This document shows, one piece after another, positions 6,964 to 8,953 of a stretch of DNA of 8,953 bases. The notes below the pieces were generated by a model. It did not search any database and was not told the origin of the DNA. It saw nothing but the letters and a program-made list of their open reading frames with translations. The stretch covers positions 1 to 8,953 of the forward strand of contig JAEWSN010000108.1 in assembly GCA_023459915.1 (NCBI GenBank), read 5' to 3'. The translations under genes were made by a program, and so were the position numbers. The first letter of the stretch is position 1; the number at the start of each line of letters is the position of its first letter. The DNA is from Bacillota bacterium. GTDB taxonomy: Bacteria; Bacillota; Clostridia; DSM-8532.

Positions 6964-7093
6964 AACCATGATGATTCGAGATCTGGGCACCCCATTCCAA
7001 CAATGGACGCTGTCCGTCGGGAGGCGCATCCGATACGATGAACCTGTCGGTTCCCCGCCTGGGAATGCGTGCGCGAAGGGAGGACATTGGAAC

Positions 7094-8047
7094 ATGTCGG
7101 TTGAACAAACACGGTCACTGCCCGGAAATGGAAAAAGAAGCTTCCGCATGGCGGTCGTGCGGGATTTCAAGCTCAACAAATACAAATACCTGCTGATTCT
7201 GCCGGTGATTGTGTATTTGCTGGTGTTCGCGTACAAGCCCATGTATGGGCTCATCATCGCGTTCAAGGATTACCGGCCGGCGCTGGGCATCCCCGACAGT
7301 CCCTGGGTTGGACTGAAGCATTTCAAGAATTTCTTCTCCGATGTTTTCTTCTGGCGTCTCATCCGGAACACCTTTTCCATCAGCGGTTTGAACATCCTGT
7401 TCGGTTTCCCGGCCCCCATCCTGCTGGCACTGCTGCTCAACGAGGTGCGGCATACCGCGTTCAAGCGGACGGTGCAGACCATCACCTACATGCCCTATTT
7501 CATCTCATTGGTGGTCGCCAGCTCGCTGGTGCGCACCTATACCCAAAGCGGGGGACTGGTGTCCCAGATTGTCACAATGTTTGGCGGTCAAGCGGAAAAC
7601 TGGCTGATGAACACACAGTACTTTTATGCCATCTATGTCATCTCCGACATCTGGCAGCATATCGGCTGGAATTCCATCATCTATCTGGCGGCCCTCTCGA
7701 GCATTGATCAGGAGCAGTACGAGGCGGCACGCATAGACGGCGCGGGACGGTTCCGGCAGATGTTCCACATCACCCTGCCCGGCCTGCTGCCCACGGTCAT
7801 GATTCTGTTGATTCTGCGCATGGGCAGCGTGCTCAATGTGGGATACGAGAAGATTCTGCTGCTGTACTCGGAGGCAATCTACGAGGTGGCGGATGTCATT
7901 TCCACCTATGTCTACCGGCGCGGCATTCTCAACGCGGCATACAGCTTCAGCACCGCTGTGGGCCTGTTCAACTCCGTTGTCAATGTCTGCTTCCTGGTCG
8001 CGGCCAACGCCATCAGCCGGAGAAGCACGGAATCGAGTCTGTTTTAG
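7094..8047 (+). CDS. ABC sugar transporter permease, LplB/YteP-like (CUT1)
   Basis: This is an inner-membrane channel subunit of a carbohydrate importer of the CUT1 type, expected to pair with the next gene's product and a shared ATPase encoded elsewhere. The 317-residue product has about six membrane segments, at roughly residues 33-56, 93-120, 129-153, 176-200, 228-250 and 283-308. The permease signature facing the ATPase is EAARIDGAG (Glu210 to Gly218) followed by LP at 228-229, a good match to the EAA loop. The N-terminal stretch KYLLILPVIVYLLVFAYKPMYG is typical of LplB relatives. ATG 7094 is chosen because AGGGAGG (7077-7083) lies 10 bases upstream. The frame stays open to an ATG at 6968, but that one has no ribosome site and would add 42 untypical residues. 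The gene diverges from the AraC regulator and is followed after 14 bases by the second permease. Confidence 0.94.
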   Translation: MSVEQTRSLPGNGKRSFRMAVVRDFKLNKYKYLLILPVIVYLLVFAYKPMYGLIIAFKDYRPALGIPDSPWVGLKHFKNFFSDVFFWRLIRNTFSISGLNILFGFPAPILLALLLNEVRHTAFKRTVQTITYMPYFISLVVASSLVRTYTQSGGLVSQIVTMFGGQAENWLMNTQYFYAIYVISDIWQHIGWNSIIYLAALSSIDQEQYEAARIDGAGRFRQMFHITLPGLLPTVMILLILRMGSVLNVGYEKILLLYSEAIYEVADVISTYVYRRGILNAAYSFSTAVGLFNSVVNVCFLVAANAISRRSTESSLF

Positions 8048-8061
8048 GGAGGTGGTGGACC

Positions 8062-8953
8062 ATGGCAAAACAGGGACTGAATCAGCGGAGCAAGGCGGAC
8101 GCCGCGTTCGACACGGTCAATGCGGCCATCCTGCTCGCGCTGGTGTTTGTGACCATTTATCCCATGTATTATGTGCTGTGCGCGTCTGTGAGCAACAATG
8201 TGGAGCTGCTGGCGACACCCGGTATCCTGTGGCATCCCAAGGGATTCACGCTGGGTTCCTATCGGTTGGCCATGCGCCACCCGCTGCTGCTGAGCGGATA
8301 CAGGAACACGTTCATCATTCTTGGTGTCTCATTGCCGTTGAACATCCTGATGACCCTTTGCTGCGGGTATTTTCTCTCCTCGAAAAATGTGCTTTTCAAG
8401 AAGGGGATCCTGGCATTCATCATGTTCACCATGTTTTTCAGCGGCGGCATCATTCCCGCCTATCTCAACATCCGCTCGCTGGGCCTGTACAACTCGCTGC
8501 TGGCACTGATCCTGCCGGGCGCGATGAGCATCTACAACGCCATCATCTGCAAAACCGCCATCGAGGCCATCCCGGACAGCCTCAAGGAATCCGCACATAT
8601 TGACGGCGCCAACGACATCATCATCATGGTCCGGATTGTACTGCCGCTGATCATGCCCACCATCGCCGTATTGCTGCTGTATTACGGCGTTGGTCACTGG
8701 AACAGCTGGTTCCCCGCGTCCCTGTACATCCAGGACAATGAGAAGCTGCCCATCCAGAATGTGCTGCGCGCGGTGCTGATCGCAAACTCGAACATCCTGA
8801 ACTCGGCTGCGTCGGATGCGGATCAAATCAACCAGTTTGCCGAGACCATCAAGTATTCGGCCATCGTCATCGGCACCGCGCCCGTGCTGTGCATCTACCC
8901 GTTCCTGCAAAAGTATTTCGTCAAGGGCGTCATGATTGGCGCGGTCAAGGGGT
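8062..8953 (+). CDS. ABC sugar transporter permease, YtcP/LplC-like (CUT1), 3' end at window edge
   Basis: This is the second channel subunit of the carbohydrate importer. The frame runs open from ATG 8062 to the window edge (297 codons and one base) with no stop. Six membrane segments fall at about residues 19-43, 82-105, 114-136, 141-162, 194-214 and 267-285. The ATPase-facing loop reads KESAHIDGAND (Glu176 to Asp185) with LP at 194-195; Ser replaces the usual first Ala of EAA. The FSGGIIPAYL and WNSWFPASLYI stretches are hallmarks of YtcP relatives. The last visible residues, KGVMIGAVKG, match the usual C-terminus of this family, so the final T is probably the first base of the stop codon and the gene essentially complete. 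GGGAGGTGG (8047-8055) precedes the ATG and overlaps the end of the upstream stop codon. The solute-binding lipoprotein gene is expected next. Confidence 0.94.
   Translation, partial: MAKQGLNQRSKADAAFDTVNAAILLALVFVTIYPMYYVLCASVSNNVELLATPGILWHPKGFTLGSYRLAMRHPLLLSGYRNTFIILGVSLPLNILMTLCCGYFLSSKNVLFKKGILAFIMFTMFFSGGIIPAYLNIRSLGLYNSLLALILPGAMSIYNAIICKTAIEAIPDSLKESAHIDGANDIIIMVRIVLPLIMPTIAVLLLYYGVGHWNSWFPASLYIQDNEKLPIQNVLRAVLIANSNILNSAASDADQINQFAETIKYSAIVIGTAPVLCIYPFLQKYFVKGVMIGAVKG

Larger units (their letters stand above)
6837..7093. promoter_or_regulatory. Divergent control region between the AraC regulator and the ABC importer genes
   Basis: This 257-base stretch is AT-richer than its surroundings near 6855-6965 and must hold the promoters for both directions. 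It contains the inverted repeat GTTTAT-N5-ATAAAC (6874-6890) and the palindrome CATTTTGAAAATG (6951-6963). The latter is nested with TTTCAA-N9-TTGAAA (6940-6960). Either could be the regulator's operator. The part from about 6965 to 7076 is GC-rich leader without a clear structure beyond short hairpins. The permease ribosome site AGGGAGG lies at 7077-7083. I see no riboswitch. Confidence 0.6.

Noticed and set aside
7836..8603. Plus-strand open frame of 255 codons spanning the two permease genes
   Set aside because: It is a shifted frame; the frames with EAA loops, membrane segments and ribosome sites are the real ones.
1..8953. A previously undescribed multi-gene system
   Set aside because: Every gene belongs to a known family with intact motifs and a familiar layout; only the repeats and regulatory elements are unexplained.

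Overview
This is a GC-rich bacterial window whose gene families point to an anaerobic member of the Firmicutes, most likely a gut or fermentative clostridium of the Christensenellales/Oscillospirales type. The evidence is a single-chain, oxygen-sensitive pyruvate:ferredoxin oxidoreductase, a Bacillus ExoA-like exonuclease III, strong GGAGG-type ribosome binding sites, and a YtdP-like membrane-spanning AraC regulator beside LplB/YtcP-type sugar permeases. The lineage is inference; no rRNA or other phylogenetic marker is present.

Layout. Bases 1-2245 hold the C-terminal part (about 747 residues) of nifJ (PFOR), closed by a strong intrinsic terminator at 2282-2310. A 191-base gap follows, with a perfect 10-bp inverted repeat directly upstream of an extended -10 promoter. 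That promoter should drive a two-gene unit: xth (exodeoxyribonuclease III, 2437-3201) and, 12 bases later, a SGNH/GDSL hydrolase (3214-4425). The hydrolase converges on a minus-strand gene for a 777-residue transmembrane AraC regulator (4503-6836). The 77 bases between their stop codons lie within three tandem 31-bp repeats. A 257-base divergent control region (6837-7093) separates the regulator from a plus-strand ABC importer operon: an LplB-like permease (7094-8047) and a YtcP-like permease (8062 to the window edge, which it reaches within a codon of its expected end).

How the genes work together. PFOR oxidises pyruvate to acetyl-CoA and reduces ferredoxin; it is a stand-alone housekeeping unit here. 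xth is a DNA repair gene. The hydrolase probably removes acyl groups from a small or carbohydrate ester. The regulator and the two permeases form a classic carbohydrate uptake locus: the regulator has an outward-facing sensor and a cytoplasmic DNA-binding domain, and the permeases form the membrane channel of a CUT1 importer. The solute-binding lipoprotein would be expected just past the right edge. The substrate cannot be read from this window.

I see no phage, transposon, CRISPR, RNA gene or clearly new defence or metabolic system. The points most worth a second look are the 31-bp tandem repeat wedged between two convergent genes, the palindrome overlapping the xth promoter, and the pairing of a DNA repair gene with a leaderless SGNH esterase.
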